Shown here one piece after another: positions 1 to 8,577 of a stretch of DNA of 64,000 nucleotides. A model generated the notes under the pieces. The model made no database searches, was not told the DNA's origin, and worked only from the letters and a program-made list of their open reading frames with translations. The stretch's first letter is position 1. Every line of letters starts with the position of its first letter. The stretch comes from UKL13-2 sp044346745 (lineage in GTDB: Bacteria; Pseudomonadota; Gammaproteobacteria; Burkholderiales; Usitatibacteraceae). Location of the stretch: assembly GCA_044346745.1 (NCBI GenBank), contig JBIIYQ010000001.1, forward strand, positions 1 to 64,000, in the 5' to 3' direction. Position numbers and translations under genes: made by a program.

Positions 1-73
1 AGATACGTCCTGCCAGTGTGGCTCCCGATGCGCTAAGAACCGGCGCAGAATTACGCCGCTAATCGCTCAGCGA

Positions 74-113
74 GGTGGGGGAATTTGAAGTGGCCAAGGG
101 TGGGGGAATTTGA
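74..113 (+). repeat. Two direct repeats resembling an IS21-type terminus
   Basis: The 15-mer ggtgggggaatttga occurs at 74-88 and again at 99-113, exactly 25 bases apart. A weaker third copy (cgggga...) follows about 25 bases later. Regularly spaced terminal repeats of this kind are typical of IS21-family ends, where IstA binds. No transposase gene lies inside the window, so the body of the element, if present, is to the left. The family assignment rests on remembered resemblance and is not proven. Confidence 0.5.
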
Positions 114-873
114 CCGGCCAACGGGGACCTTGTTTGGCATAGGGACAGCCGTGCATTCGAATGTTTACGGTCTCAACCTGTTTTCGGGGAAACTGATTCA
201 AATAAATCCGGGCCAGATTCAGAGCAAAGTTTCAATTCACACGACATACGCAATGATCGAAGGCCAGTGGATCGGGAAAACAAGGTGGGAAGGGTCTGGT
301 GACGCCTACAGGGCGATGACCCTTGCAGAGCATCGAAGGAATCTCAGAAAGCAGCGCGGTGAAAAGCTGGATCGTGTGTTCACAAATAGCGGGACTGTCC
401 TGCTGCACGAGTCTTGGAAGTTTGAAGCGGATGATGTCAGGGGAAGCGCAACGCTGGATTTCTCGTTTGTACTGGGCCCGGAGCTTATAGATGCAAAAGG
501 ACGCCCTCGTTTTCTTCCAAATAACGTGATGTCGCTGATTGTCCTGAGATACGAGTACTTGGATTACACCACTAACCCTGAGGCATGCTTTGGGTCCGAA
601 TCCTCGGACGAAATCATTGAGTTGAATGGACAGGTGGGATTTTCTATTCCTCCTGAGCTGCAAGATGCAAAACTCACTGGTGTAAACAGCAGTTTCAGTC
701 AAAAGATATCAATCAACGATACTGGACTCAAGTTGCACAGAAAGTTCTTTCTCAATGAGAAACGTGCCGTTTGCTCGGCGGCAGAAATCGACGCGCAGAA
801 ATCCTTGTACGCACGAATCAAGGAGCTGAAGTCGAAGACGCATGTAGCAAAGTCTCTGCAAAATGCGAAATAG
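85..873 (+). pseudogene. Truncated hypothetical protein fused to an IS end
   Basis: The reading frame is 262 codons long and opens with TTG inside the insertion-sequence-like repeats, so its first 15-20 residues are probably not native. The remainder is a beta-rich soluble segment followed by a basic helical tail (RKFFLNEKRAVCSAAEIDAQ near residues 219-238). This is weakly reminiscent of the C-terminal part of transglutaminase-like DUF3857 proteins, but I do not recognise it with certainty. No signal peptide or Shine-Dalgarno site is visible. The likely history is that an element inserted upstream and removed the promoter and N-terminus. The 197 bases between this stop and the next gene hold nothing I can identify. 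Confidence 0.45.
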
Positions 874-1070
874 ACTCACCTAACCCAAGTTCGTTCCTAC
901 GCGCGAACGTTCCGCAGGGACGGGGCCAAGAGGGCAAGACGCAAAGAGCTCACCGCTCGGACCGCGACCAAATTTGGATTGCCACCCGGCGCAACCCGGC
1001 GGTTGTGCGCCGACGCCAGAATGACCGGCGCCGAATTCCCACAAACACAATCGGCCTCAAACGAGGCCAA

Positions 1071-2171
1071 CTACCGCATTCCTAGCAATTGCTCCATGAA
1101 CTTTTGTTTTTTCTCACATCTCGCCTGTCCCCAACAAAGCTCGACGGTCTTCGTAAGTTCGTTGTCGCGGTACAAACGAATTTGCCAGGGACGTTTATCG
1201 ATAACTGAGTGGACATACGAAACAAACGATTCCGCAAAATCCTCAAAAGGGCTGACTGCTGCATAGAGCGTGGGGAAGGAAGTCTTGGCCAGTTGTTGGT
1301 AAGCGCTATCTGCTCGATCGATGCCTAGTTTCGGCGTAGCGTAATAGACAACGTCGCGGCGAAGGCTAAACTGAGAATCGAACACGCTGGACCACTTGCC
1401 AGCATACGGATCTGCGCGCCAACTCTCCCAAGCAAAGGGATACGTTGCTTGAATTTCTTTGTCCTTGGGTAAAGGCGCAAAAAAATCTGGATGGAACTTC
1501 TCCCCTACGGCAATCACATGCGCCGCTTCGTGTAGCAATATGTATCGAATGGCATTTGCGCGATTATCCCCCGCAGGATGTTCAATTGTGGCCTCGAGTC
1601 GATGCCGAGCATCAGCGCGAAACGGCGTATTCTCTTTCCACGTCGCCCACTGATTAGCTTTGTAATCTTTCAAGATCGACATGTCCAGAACAATTACCGC
1701 GACATCGGCCCTTAACCATCCGCCATTTGCTTGCAAACTAAATCCCGTGCTCCCCAAGTTCTCCAGAAAGAAAACGCCCGCCAACTTCGGCTGCAAAAGC
1801 TCCTTCACCTTGGTTGGCAGGGAGGCGAACGCTTGATCATAATCTGCACGAAGATCTGCTGGTACCAACGTCGCGCGCGGTCTATCGCGAAAACCCTCAA
1901 TGATGTTTTCTAGGTTCATGTAGACCAGCAGTGATGCTGGTGCAGGGCCGACTCGCTCAGACAGAGGGCGGGAGAGCCAATCCTGCCAGTACGACCGTTT
2001 TCGCACCTCCGAATTTTTCCGTTGCTCAAATAGGCAGGATCTGTCACTCTCGCGGCAGGGAATTGGCGGAGACTGTGCGATCGTGGCCGTGCTAAACAGA
2101 GCAAGAAATGCGCTTATCAGCACGCAACGGGCGACGGAAATACCTTTGTTCGGCATCACCCCTGGCCTCAC
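1071..2171 (-). CDS. Secreted putative zinc peptidase (HExxH)
   Basis: This 366-residue protein has a signal peptide (hydrophobic residues about 15-32, ending near AQS). It carries LHEAAHV at about 213-219, an HExxH zinc site. A later segment, EDFAESFVSYV, could give the third ligand as in gluzincin-like peptidases, so a periplasmic or extracellular metallopeptidase is likely. No named family is recognised. The start may be the GTG that overlaps the upstream stop as GTGA, with TGGGGGTAG upstream, or an ATG five codons later. It is the last gene of a four-gene operon after the SPFH and zinc-ribbon proteins, which suggests a job in envelope maintenance. That role is inferred from position only. 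Confidence 0.7.
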   Translation of the reverse strand: MRPGVMPNKGISVARCVLISAFLALFSTATIAQSPPIPCRESDRSCLFEQRKNSEVRKRSYWQDWLSRPLSERVGPAPASLLVYMNLENIIEGFRDRPRATLVPADLRADYDQAFASLPTKVKELLQPKLAGVFFLENLGSTGFSLQANGGWLRADVAVIVLDMSILKDYKANQWATWKENTPFRADARHRLEATIEHPAGDNRANAIRYILLHEAAHVIAVGEKFHPDFFAPLPKDKEIQATYPFAWESWRADPYAGKWSSVFDSQFSLRRDVVYYATPKLGIDRADSAYQQLAKTSFPTLYAAVSPFEDFAESFVSYVHSVIDKRPWQIRLYRDNELTKTVELCWGQARCEKKQKFMEQLLGMR

Positions 2172-3364
2172 CGCTGACTACCCCCAAACACCAGCAACAA
2201 AAACACCACGAACAATATCGCACTCACCAAGAAGAAAATCTTCCATCCCGACTTCGGCGATTCGCCTTCCACTTCGCCGGTCTGGCCGTTGACTACAAAC
2301 CGATAGGTTTTGCCGCTGAATAGATAAGCCGATACCCACATCGGCAACAAGATATGTTTGAAGGTGAGGTGGCTGTACTGCGTGTTCAGTGAGGAAATGC
2401 GCTGGTGGTCTCCGCCGATGTCTTGACGTACCAGCGACTGCACTTTCGCATCGATAAACTCTTTTCCCTTGGCAAATCCCGACTTCAGATCTACCGAATA
2501 GGCTTCCGCTTGAAAACCAGTGATGTATTCATCCTGATAAGGTACCAGCGCTCTTGTGTCCCAGGTGCGAAGTTTGGTGGTAAATGCACTCATGATGGCG
2601 GAACCAACCGCGCCAGCACCGGAGATCGAAAAATTCCCGGCTGCTTGATCATTGGCTCCAAACGCCGTTTTGGAGCCCGACACCAACACGTCGTTATGAA
2701 AGAACGACACTTCGCCAGAGACATAACTCCAATCCGTGACGGTTCGCGTTTGTGTGACACGTTCGCCGTTTGAATTGGTGGTGGTGTAGGTTTCAGTACG
2801 ATCATCACCACGCTGGCCGGTGTATTGTGAAAACGTATTGGCGTCAAACGTCCAGTAGGGGACATAGAGCCCCTTGGTGCCGCCATCACTCTGGGCAAAC
2901 TTCTTTAGCGCACTGGGTGCGAGCCACAAGCCCTTCAACCACGCGCGCCACTTTTCCTGCGCTTGTAGTTTGGTGATTTTGAATGGCACCAGCGACTCCG
3001 GCTTGATGGATCGCTGCGCGTAGCTCCGGCTGGTGATCGGCGTTCCGCAAAAAACACACGTCGTCGCAAACAGATTTGCCGGTAGTGTTTGCTCGCCACC
3101 GCAGTTTTTGCATTTGAGCTGTTCTTGCGCGTGGGTTTCGCGCTCAGCCTGTAGTTTCGTCAGCCATACATCCAACGGCAACTCTTCAACGGCGTCGGTC
3201 TTTTCGTCAAATTGATTAACGGCACCGCAGAAGTCACACTTGAGCGAGGTTGTGCCGGGCGAAAATGACAGCTTGGCACCACACGAGCGGCACGGGAACG
3301 CGCGCACCTTGTCGGTCATCGCCTCAAGCGTGGTTTGTGACGCGTTTGGGTTTTCCATTAGCAC
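2168..3364 (-). CDS. Double zinc-ribbon membrane protein (YdjG-like)
   Basis: The 398-residue protein has four CxxC pairs: CRSC (25-28) with CDFC (43-46), and CKNC (85-88) with CVFC (103-106). These form two TFIIB-type zinc ribbons. A long beta-rich middle with YVPYWTFDA and a C-terminal membrane helix (about 372-394) follow. Proteins of this plan are often annotated as primosomal-protein-like zinc ribbons and are comparable to Bacillus YdjG, which works with the SPFH protein YdjI and PspA at the membrane. The start is GTG at the given position or ATG two codons later; neither has a good ribosome site. The stop overlaps the next gene by four bases. An SPFH gene lies two genes upstream in the same operon. 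Confidence 0.8.
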   Translation of the reverse strand: MLMENPNASQTTLEAMTDKVRAFPCRSCGAKLSFSPGTTSLKCDFCGAVNQFDEKTDAVEELPLDVWLTKLQAERETHAQEQLKCKNCGGEQTLPANLFATTCVFCGTPITSRSYAQRSIKPESLVPFKITKLQAQEKWRAWLKGLWLAPSALKKFAQSDGGTKGLYVPYWTFDANTFSQYTGQRGDDRTETYTTTNSNGERVTQTRTVTDWSYVSGEVSFFHNDVLVSGSKTAFGANDQAAGNFSISGAGAVGSAIMSAFTTKLRTWDTRALVPYQDEYITGFQAEAYSVDLKSGFAKGKEFIDAKVQSLVRQDIGGDHQRISSLNTQYSHLTFKHILLPMWVSAYLFSGKTYRFVVNGQTGEVEGESPKSGWKIFFLVSAILFVVFLLLVFGGSQR

Positions 3365-3404
3365 TTAGCGATTGATGGCAGCGCACTGGCGCGGCGAGCA
3401 CACG

Positions 3405-3629
3405 TCATGAAGCGTGCGGCGGCGTTTGATCAAGCATGCGCGCAGGTTCTGCCGTCTTCGGCTTGCGCAGCGCGTAATCGAGCAAAAACCAAGCGCCAAG
3501 CGCGAGATTAACAATGGCAAAGGCGACCCCTAGACTGAACCCTTTCCAGTTCATGAACATGTGCAAGAGCACCAACACGCAGCCGACTCCGACGAGCCCG
3601 GCTGCGGCACGATACAGTTTTGATTTCAC
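3405..3629 (-). CDS. Small two-helix membrane protein
   Basis: The 74-residue protein has two hydrophobic helices (about 9-26 and 33-52) and a polar proline-containing tail. It begins with GTG, five bases after a clear GGAGG, which fixes the start. It sits between the SPFH gene and the zinc-ribbon gene, 14 bases after the former, so it is almost certainly cotranscribed and may be a membrane partner of that pair. No family is recognised. Confidence 0.7.
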   Translation of the reverse strand: MKSKLYRAAAGLVGVGCVLVLLHMFMNWKGFSLGVAFAIVNLALGAWFLLDYALRKPKTAEPARMLDQTPPHAS

Positions 3630-3643
3630 AGGAACCTCCGCTG

Positions 3644-4753
3644 TTACGCGCCAGGAGGAACCGGTGGCGGCACGCTGGCAAAGAGTGCAGATAGCTCCGA
3701 AACTTCACCCGCCTTGGCCCATTGCGCCATACCGGTTTTCCACACGAGGCTATCTCGCGTCAACTTCCCACCGGTGGCTTGCGCTTGCAGGGCGCTCATG
3801 TCAAATGGGCCCGTTTGCGCGCCGCCAACTGCGACATGAAACGTTACTGCTGTGGGCAGCGGTGGTGGTGCCGCGGTATTCATCGCGCCTGCCGCCATTC
3901 CCATCTGCCCCACCATACCCGCACCCATCGCAATGCCCGCACCCAGCCCCATGCCGGCACCCGCCGCAGAATTTGGCGTGGTAGCAGCATCACGAATCGC
4001 GCTGGCCGTTTCGTATTGTGTGTAAGCGGCGAGATTACCCACGGCCGCGATCGCACCGCGCTTGTCGATAGCCTTTTCCACTTCTTCCGGCAAGCCCACG
4101 TCTTGCACCTGCACTTCGCATAGCTCTAGGCCCATCGCTTCGAAGTCTGGGCCGATACGCTCGCGCAACATCTGCCCCATCAAGGTAACTTTTGCTTCGA
4201 GATCGATGATCGACAGACCCAGCTCAGGCAGTACTTCCTTAATGCGCAACCCAATCTTGCCACGCAGATTTTCTTGAATCTGCTCGGTGGTAAAGCGGCC
4301 CTCGGTACCGGCAATATCTTTGATGAAGATACCGGCATCTTTCACGCGAATCGTATAAATACCGAACGCGGTGGCGCGAACAATACCGAATTCACTATCA
4401 CGCATCGTCGCCGGTCCCGGCGTTCCCCATTTAAGGTCAGTGAACTTGCGGGTACTGACGAAGTAAATCTCCGCTTTAAACGGAGACTCGAAGCCGTATT
4501 TCCAGCCCTGCAAGGTCGAAAGAATTGGAATGTTTTGTGTCGTCAGCGTGTACATGCCCGGCTGAAACACATCGGCAATCTTGCCCTCATTCACAAATAC
4601 GGCCATCTGGCCTTCGCGCACGGTGAGTTTGGCACCGTACTTGATCTCGTTGTTGTGCCGCTCATATCGATAGACGAGTGTGTTGGTGGAATCGTCAAGC
4701 CACTCGACGATATCAATTAATTCACCTGTCAGCTTCTTTACCCAATCAATCAT
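3644..4753 (-). CDS. SPFH-domain protein with C-terminal GYF_2 domain (YdjI-like)
   Basis: The 369-residue protein has an SPFH (stomatin/prohibitin/flotillin/HflK) domain over about residues 30-260. A low-complexity Gly/Met/Ala linker follows (about 255-295), then a GYF_2-type module (about 305-355, with TGPFDMSALQ and W near the end). This matches the bacterial family often labelled virion-core-like, whose Bacillus member YdjI anchors PspA at stressed membranes. There is no N-terminal membrane helix, so it is probably membrane-associated through the SPFH fold. The ATG follows AAGGAG, which makes the start secure. It is the first gene of the operon. No pspA or TPM-domain gene is present nearby. 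Confidence 0.85.
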   Translation of the reverse strand: MIDWVKKLTGELIDIVEWLDDSTNTLVYRYERHNNEIKYGAKLTVREGQMAVFVNEGKIADVFQPGMYTLTTQNIPILSTLQGWKYGFESPFKAEIYFVSTRKFTDLKWGTPGPATMRDSEFGIVRATAFGIYTIRVKDAGIFIKDIAGTEGRFTTEQIQENLRGKIGLRIKEVLPELGLSIIDLEAKVTLMGQMLRERIGPDFEAMGLELCEVQVQDVGLPEEVEKAIDKRGAIAAVGNLAAYTQYETASAIRDAATTPNSAAGAGMGLGAGIAMGAGMVGQMGMAAGAMNTAAPPPLPTAVTFHVAVGGAQTGPFDMSALQAQATGGKLTRDSLVWKTGMAQWAKAGEVSELSALFASVPPPVPPGA

Positions 4754-4934
4754 TTGGTGCTCTCCTTCTTTAGGTCATCGACCCAGAGTCTTAACCAGCA
4801 AAAACTGCATAATGTTTCCGACATCGTGCCGCCCAGTTTTGGCGACTCGATTCACTTTAGGCGCGGTACAACGCGTAACACAACGTTAGCATGAATCCGT
4901 TGGTGGACAAACGCACTTTGCCGGGAGGCGAAAT

Positions 4935-5744
4935 ATGACGGTAAAACTCTCAGGAATCAACATTTATCCTGTCAAAGGTTTGGGCGGTGTCGCGCTTGAC
5001 GAGTCGGACACCACCACCCGCGGGTTGCGCTACGACCGCCGCTTCATGGTTGTCGACCGCGACCATGAGTTTGTCAGCCAGCGCGAGATACCTAAAATGG
5101 CGACCGTTTGGACCGAGCTGCTCGGCAGCCAACTGGAAATCGCCGCAGCCGATCAGGAATCGGTGTGTGTGGATATCGAACCTCGTGCGACTCCCACCCG
5201 CTCGGTGCGGGTATGGGCCTCACAGGTACCAGCGCACACTGTCAGCGCGGAAGCCGATGCGTGGTTGTCGGAATATCTCGGACTAGATGTGCATCTGGTC
5301 TATATGCCTGAAACGGCTGAGCGCCTCTGCAACCCTGAGTACGCCAAGAACAACGAAATCGTCAGCTTTGCCGACGGATTTCCGTTCCTTGTGACCAACG
5401 AGGCTTCTCTCGACGACCTGAATCAGAAAATTGCAGCCGGCGGCGGCGCGGCGGTACCCATGAATCGCTTTCGCAGCAATCTGGTAGTGAGTGGCGCGTC
5501 GGCGTGGGCTGAAGATGGGTGGGATGAAATCACCATCGGCGGCGCAGTGTTTCGCGCGGCCAAACCTTGCGCGCGTTGCCCGGTCACGACAACCGATCAA
5601 GCGACTGGCGAAGTGCGTGGGCCGGAGCCACTAAAGACACTCTCGACGTTTCGCGACACCGACAAAGGCATCCTGTTTGGCGTGAACCTCGTGCCGGTAA
5701 AACACGGCACAGTTCGCCTAGGAGATCGAGTAGAGTTTCGCTAG
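4935..5744 (+). CDS. MOSC domain-containing protein (YcbX-like)
   Basis: The 269-residue protein has an N-terminal MOSC beta-barrel domain (about 3-122, INIYPVKGLGG) and a C-terminal MOSC domain (about 130-268). The latter includes PCARCPVTTTD, with Cys212 and Cys215 in the region that binds molybdenum cofactor in this family. YcbX-type proteins carry or transfer sulfurated molybdenum cofactor and take part in reduction of N-hydroxylated compounds. The ferredoxin domain that E. coli YcbX has at its C-terminus is absent. The start ATG has GGGAGG upstream. It is divergent from the SPFH operon and stands alone, followed by a hairpin. Confidence 0.9.
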   Translation: MTVKLSGINIYPVKGLGGVALDESDTTTRGLRYDRRFMVVDRDHEFVSQREIPKMATVWTELLGSQLEIAAADQESVCVDIEPRATPTRSVRVWASQVPAHTVSAEADAWLSEYLGLDVHLVYMPETAERLCNPEYAKNNEIVSFADGFPFLVTNEASLDDLNQKIAAGGGAAVPMNRFRSNLVVSGASAWAEDGWDEITIGGAVFRAAKPCARCPVTTTDQATGEVRGPEPLKTLSTFRDTDKGILFGVNLVPVKHGTVRLGDRVEFR

Positions 5745-5765
5745 TTTAGAAACACTAGCAACCAC

Positions 5766-5799
5766 GGGCATCTTCAGGCAAAAATGCCTGAAACTGCCC
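5766..5799. repeat. Intergenic hairpin repeat, copy A
   Basis: The arms gggcatcttcaggca and tgcctgaaactgccc (15 bases each, two to three mismatches) enclose an AAAA loop. The element lies between the convergent MOSC and EthD-like genes. Related copies occur at 17997-18030 and 23855-23888, so this is a dispersed REP-like family rather than a plain terminator. There is no T-run. Confidence 0.7.
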
Positions 5800-5827
5800 G
5801 CCAATAAACGAGGTGCCGAGTTGGCGT

Positions 5828-6135
5828 TTAGACGGCGCTATGTTCGAACATCAGCACCGACGCGCCACCGCTCGCAAAATTCGCCATATCTGCCACTGCG
5901 GCTTGCCCCTCAGGCGAACCGATGCCTGCCTGTAGCGCGGCCATGTCGTCGAAGGTCAAGATGGCGATCTGGTGAAACGGTGCGGGCCTGTTGGATTGAA
6001 AATTCAACCACTGCTGATTTCGAGCGAGCGTAGTCCGGGAATTTTCTTCGCGTTCGGCGTATGGGTCTTTGCGTAGTACTCATCAAAGGCTTTCGGATCA
6101 GCGGGCGGGTTATAGATCAACAGTGCTTTTGCCAT
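5828..6135 (-). pseudogene. EthD-family protein, frameshifted
   Basis: The frame opens with a strong AGGGGAG before ATG and reads MAKALLIYNPPADPKAFDEY..., then KKIPGLRSLEISSG. It next meets a TGA at 6004-6006. In the next frame the protein continues as NFQSNRPAPFHQIAILTFDD... and SPEGQAAVADMANFASGGAS to a stop. One extra T near 6006 would restore an uninterrupted protein of 102 residues, the usual length for EthD/dimeric alpha-beta barrel proteins. These are small enzymes or accessory proteins linked to oxidation of organic compounds. It is either a recently broken gene or a one-base sequence error. Confidence 0.75.
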
Positions 6136-6175
6136 ACCAATCTCCCCTAATTTGCGCTAAATAATGTGCCGCTGA

Positions 6176-8527
6176 CTACGCGTGTTTCTTGTCCGACCTG
6201 TGATGCGGCTTGAGCAACCAAGCGGCCAAAGCCGGCAACAGGAAAATCGCACCAACCATATTCAAGAAGAACATAAACGCGAGCAAGATGCCCATATCGG
6301 CTTGGAACTTCAACGCAGACATCGCCCAAGTACCGACGCCAAGCGTCATGGTTACCGCCGTAAAGATCATTGCCGTGCCACGCTCGCGCAGCGACAAGAA
6401 GAACGACTCGGCTAAGTCTTTGCCCTCTTCCATATGGATTTCGATACGGTCATAAAGATATATGCCGTAGTCCACACCGACACCGACGCCGAGTGCGATC
6501 ACCGGAAGTGTTGAGACCTTCATACCAATACCGAGCATTGGCATCAACGCCTCACAGAGAATCGAAACAATCGCCAATGGAATCAGAATACAAAGTGTGG
6601 CGCGCAGACTGCGGAACGTCGCCATACACATCAACAGCAGTGCGCCAAAGATTGCGCCGTGCATCTCAAAGCGTGCCTTATCCACCGCTTCGTTGGTAGC
6701 CGCGGCGACCCCCATGTTTCCGGTGGCGAGTTTGAACTCGAGGTTCGGTGTATTCGCCTCTTTCGCAAAATTCTTCACCTCGGCCACCATACGACGCAAG
6801 GTATCCCCCTGCTGGTCGGTGGTGTTCACAAGCACCTGCATCGCTGAGCAATCCGGGTTGAGGAGGCCGGTTGCGGTATCGACCGGTGTGACACTCTGTG
6901 CCATGGTGGTTGGATCACGCGGCAGCTGGCGCCAGCGTAGATTGCCTTCGTTAAATCCGGCGTTGATGGTCTTGGCAACACCAGGCAACGACATAACCGA
7001 CTGTGTACCGGGAACGTTTTGCATGTACCAATCGAACTTCTCGATGGTGGTCATGACATCGTAGTTGGTGCAAGCACCGGGGACGTCTTTAGTCTGCGCA
7101 ACCACGCCGAGCGTATTCACACCAATCGCAAACTTCGAGACGATCATCGCGTTATCCATGTTGTAACGCGAATCCGCCCGCAACTCAGGAACGCCCTGCC
7201 CGTAATCGCCAACCTTTAGGTCCTGCGCCTTCCAGATACCAAAGGCGAGTACGAGCACCGACACGCCAATGCTCCACAGAGCGTTCTTCTTACCGGCAAA
7301 GCCAGCAGCCGCCCGCCATAACTTATCGAATCGATCCCCCTGCGCGTGCTCTTTTTCAAGCGTTTGCGGCGACACCTTAAGGTACGACAATAAAATTGGT
7401 AACAACATCTTGTTGGTGATGATCATCCAGGCGACACCGAGCGAAGCCGTGATGCCGAGCTCACGCACAATATCAATCGGAATAATCAAGATCACTGCAA
7501 AGCCCAGCACGTTTGTCAGCAATGCGAGCGTGCCTGGGATAAACAAATTAGCAAACGAGTGTTTGGCTGCATCAAGACTACTCATGCCGTCTGAGACCGC
7601 GCGTTCCCACGACTTGGTCATCTGCACCGCGTGTGACACGCCGATGGAGAAAATCAAGAACGGCACAAGAATGGACAACGGATCAATACCAAAGCCGATG
7701 ATCGGCAAAGTGCCGAGCAACCACAACACCGGCATCATGGCGACGACCAACGAAATGGCGGTCAGCTTTACGTCCTTGACAAACCAATACATCAGCGCGG
7801 CAGTGATGACAAAGGCGATACCGAAGAACGCCACCACACCTTGCGCGCCGCTGGCAATGTCACCAACTGCTTTGGCGAAGCCGATGATGTGTACGGTCCG
7901 ATTAGGGCCTTCATGTTTCGCGCGAATCGCGTCCAGCTTGCGGGAGAGTTCGAAGTAGTTGAGTTTCTCGATCTTCCCACCCTCTTTTGGAATCGCCTCT
8001 AACAGTCCAGCAGAAATCAACGCGCCACTAAAGTCGGTCGCTACGGTACGTCCAATTTCATTGGACTTTTGCACATTCGATTTGACGATCGCCAGATCTT
8101 CGGGTGTTCCCTGAAATGTCGCTGGGATGACGTTACCGCCGGCAAAACCTTCTTCAACGACCTCAATGAACCGCGTGTTCGGTGTAAATAAACTACGCAC
8201 ACTGGCCTTATCGACACCTTCGAGCACCAACACCTCATTGGTCGCCGCCTTCAGCGTATCCATGAACTCTTTGTTGTAGATATCGCCATCTTTTTGCACG
8301 ATGGCGATCGCAACACGATTGGCTCCGCCGAATACGGTTTCGTACTCCTTGTAAACCTTCATATAAGGGTGCGTCAGCGGCACCATCTTGTTGAAACCGG
8401 CATCGACACGTAGCTGGCTGGCCGAGACAAGAAATAGCACAGTCATCACGCCAAACGTAATCAACAGCGTACGTCGGTTGTTGAATATCAGTGCGGAAAA
8501 CTTGGCAATTAGGTTTTGTAAATTCAT
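6176..8527 (-). CDS. RND superfamily (MMPL-type) transporter
   Basis: The 783-residue inner-membrane protein has a first helix at about 16-34, a large periplasmic domain, five helices (about 225-400), a second periplasmic domain (about 440-610) and a last helix block (about 620-775). This is the twofold RND/MMPL plan, with the typical GVGVDYGIYLYDR segment and its first-half counterpart (SIGVSHAVQM). Related proteins move lipids or other hydrophobic molecules across the envelope using the proton gradient. It is the last gene of a set containing a YCF48 protein, DUF1329 and DUF1302, with 50 bases to the YCF48 stop. This arrangement recurs in beta- and gammaproteobacteria. The substrate is unknown; lipid or aromatic/steroid compounds are inferred. 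Confidence 0.85.
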   Translation of the reverse strand: MNLQNLIAKFSALIFNNRRTLLITFGVMTVLFLVSASQLRVDAGFNKMVPLTHPYMKVYKEYETVFGGANRVAIAIVQKDGDIYNKEFMDTLKAATNEVLVLEGVDKASVRSLFTPNTRFIEVVEEGFAGGNVIPATFQGTPEDLAIVKSNVQKSNEIGRTVATDFSGALISAGLLEAIPKEGGKIEKLNYFELSRKLDAIRAKHEGPNRTVHIIGFAKAVGDIASGAQGVVAFFGIAFVITAALMYWFVKDVKLTAISLVVAMMPVLWLLGTLPIIGFGIDPLSILVPFLIFSIGVSHAVQMTKSWERAVSDGMSSLDAAKHSFANLFIPGTLALLTNVLGFAVILIIPIDIVRELGITASLGVAWMIITNKMLLPILLSYLKVSPQTLEKEHAQGDRFDKLWRAAAGFAGKKNALWSIGVSVLVLAFGIWKAQDLKVGDYGQGVPELRADSRYNMDNAMIVSKFAIGVNTLGVVAQTKDVPGACTNYDVMTTIEKFDWYMQNVPGTQSVMSLPGVAKTINAGFNEGNLRWRQLPRDPTTMAQSVTPVDTATGLLNPDCSAMQVLVNTTDQQGDTLRRMVAEVKNFAKEANTPNLEFKLATGNMGVAAATNEAVDKARFEMHGAIFGALLLMCMATFRSLRATLCILIPLAIVSILCEALMPMLGIGMKVSTLPVIALGVGVGVDYGIYLYDRIEIHMEEGKDLAESFFLSLRERGTAMIFTAVTMTLGVGTWAMSALKFQADMGILLAFMFFLNMVGAIFLLPALAAWLLKPHHRSDKKHA

Positions 8528-8577
8528 TTGGCGGCTATTCCGGAGAAATGCTTTTGATGATTCAAGGATTCTTAATG

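Noticed and set aside
232..702. Long open frame on the minus strand (156 codons)
   Set aside because: It is the antisense shadow of the truncated gene, with no ribosome site and no protein-like composition.
771..1085. 104-codon plus-strand frame after the truncated gene
   Set aside because: It starts inside the truncated gene in another frame and has a random-looking Arg-rich composition.
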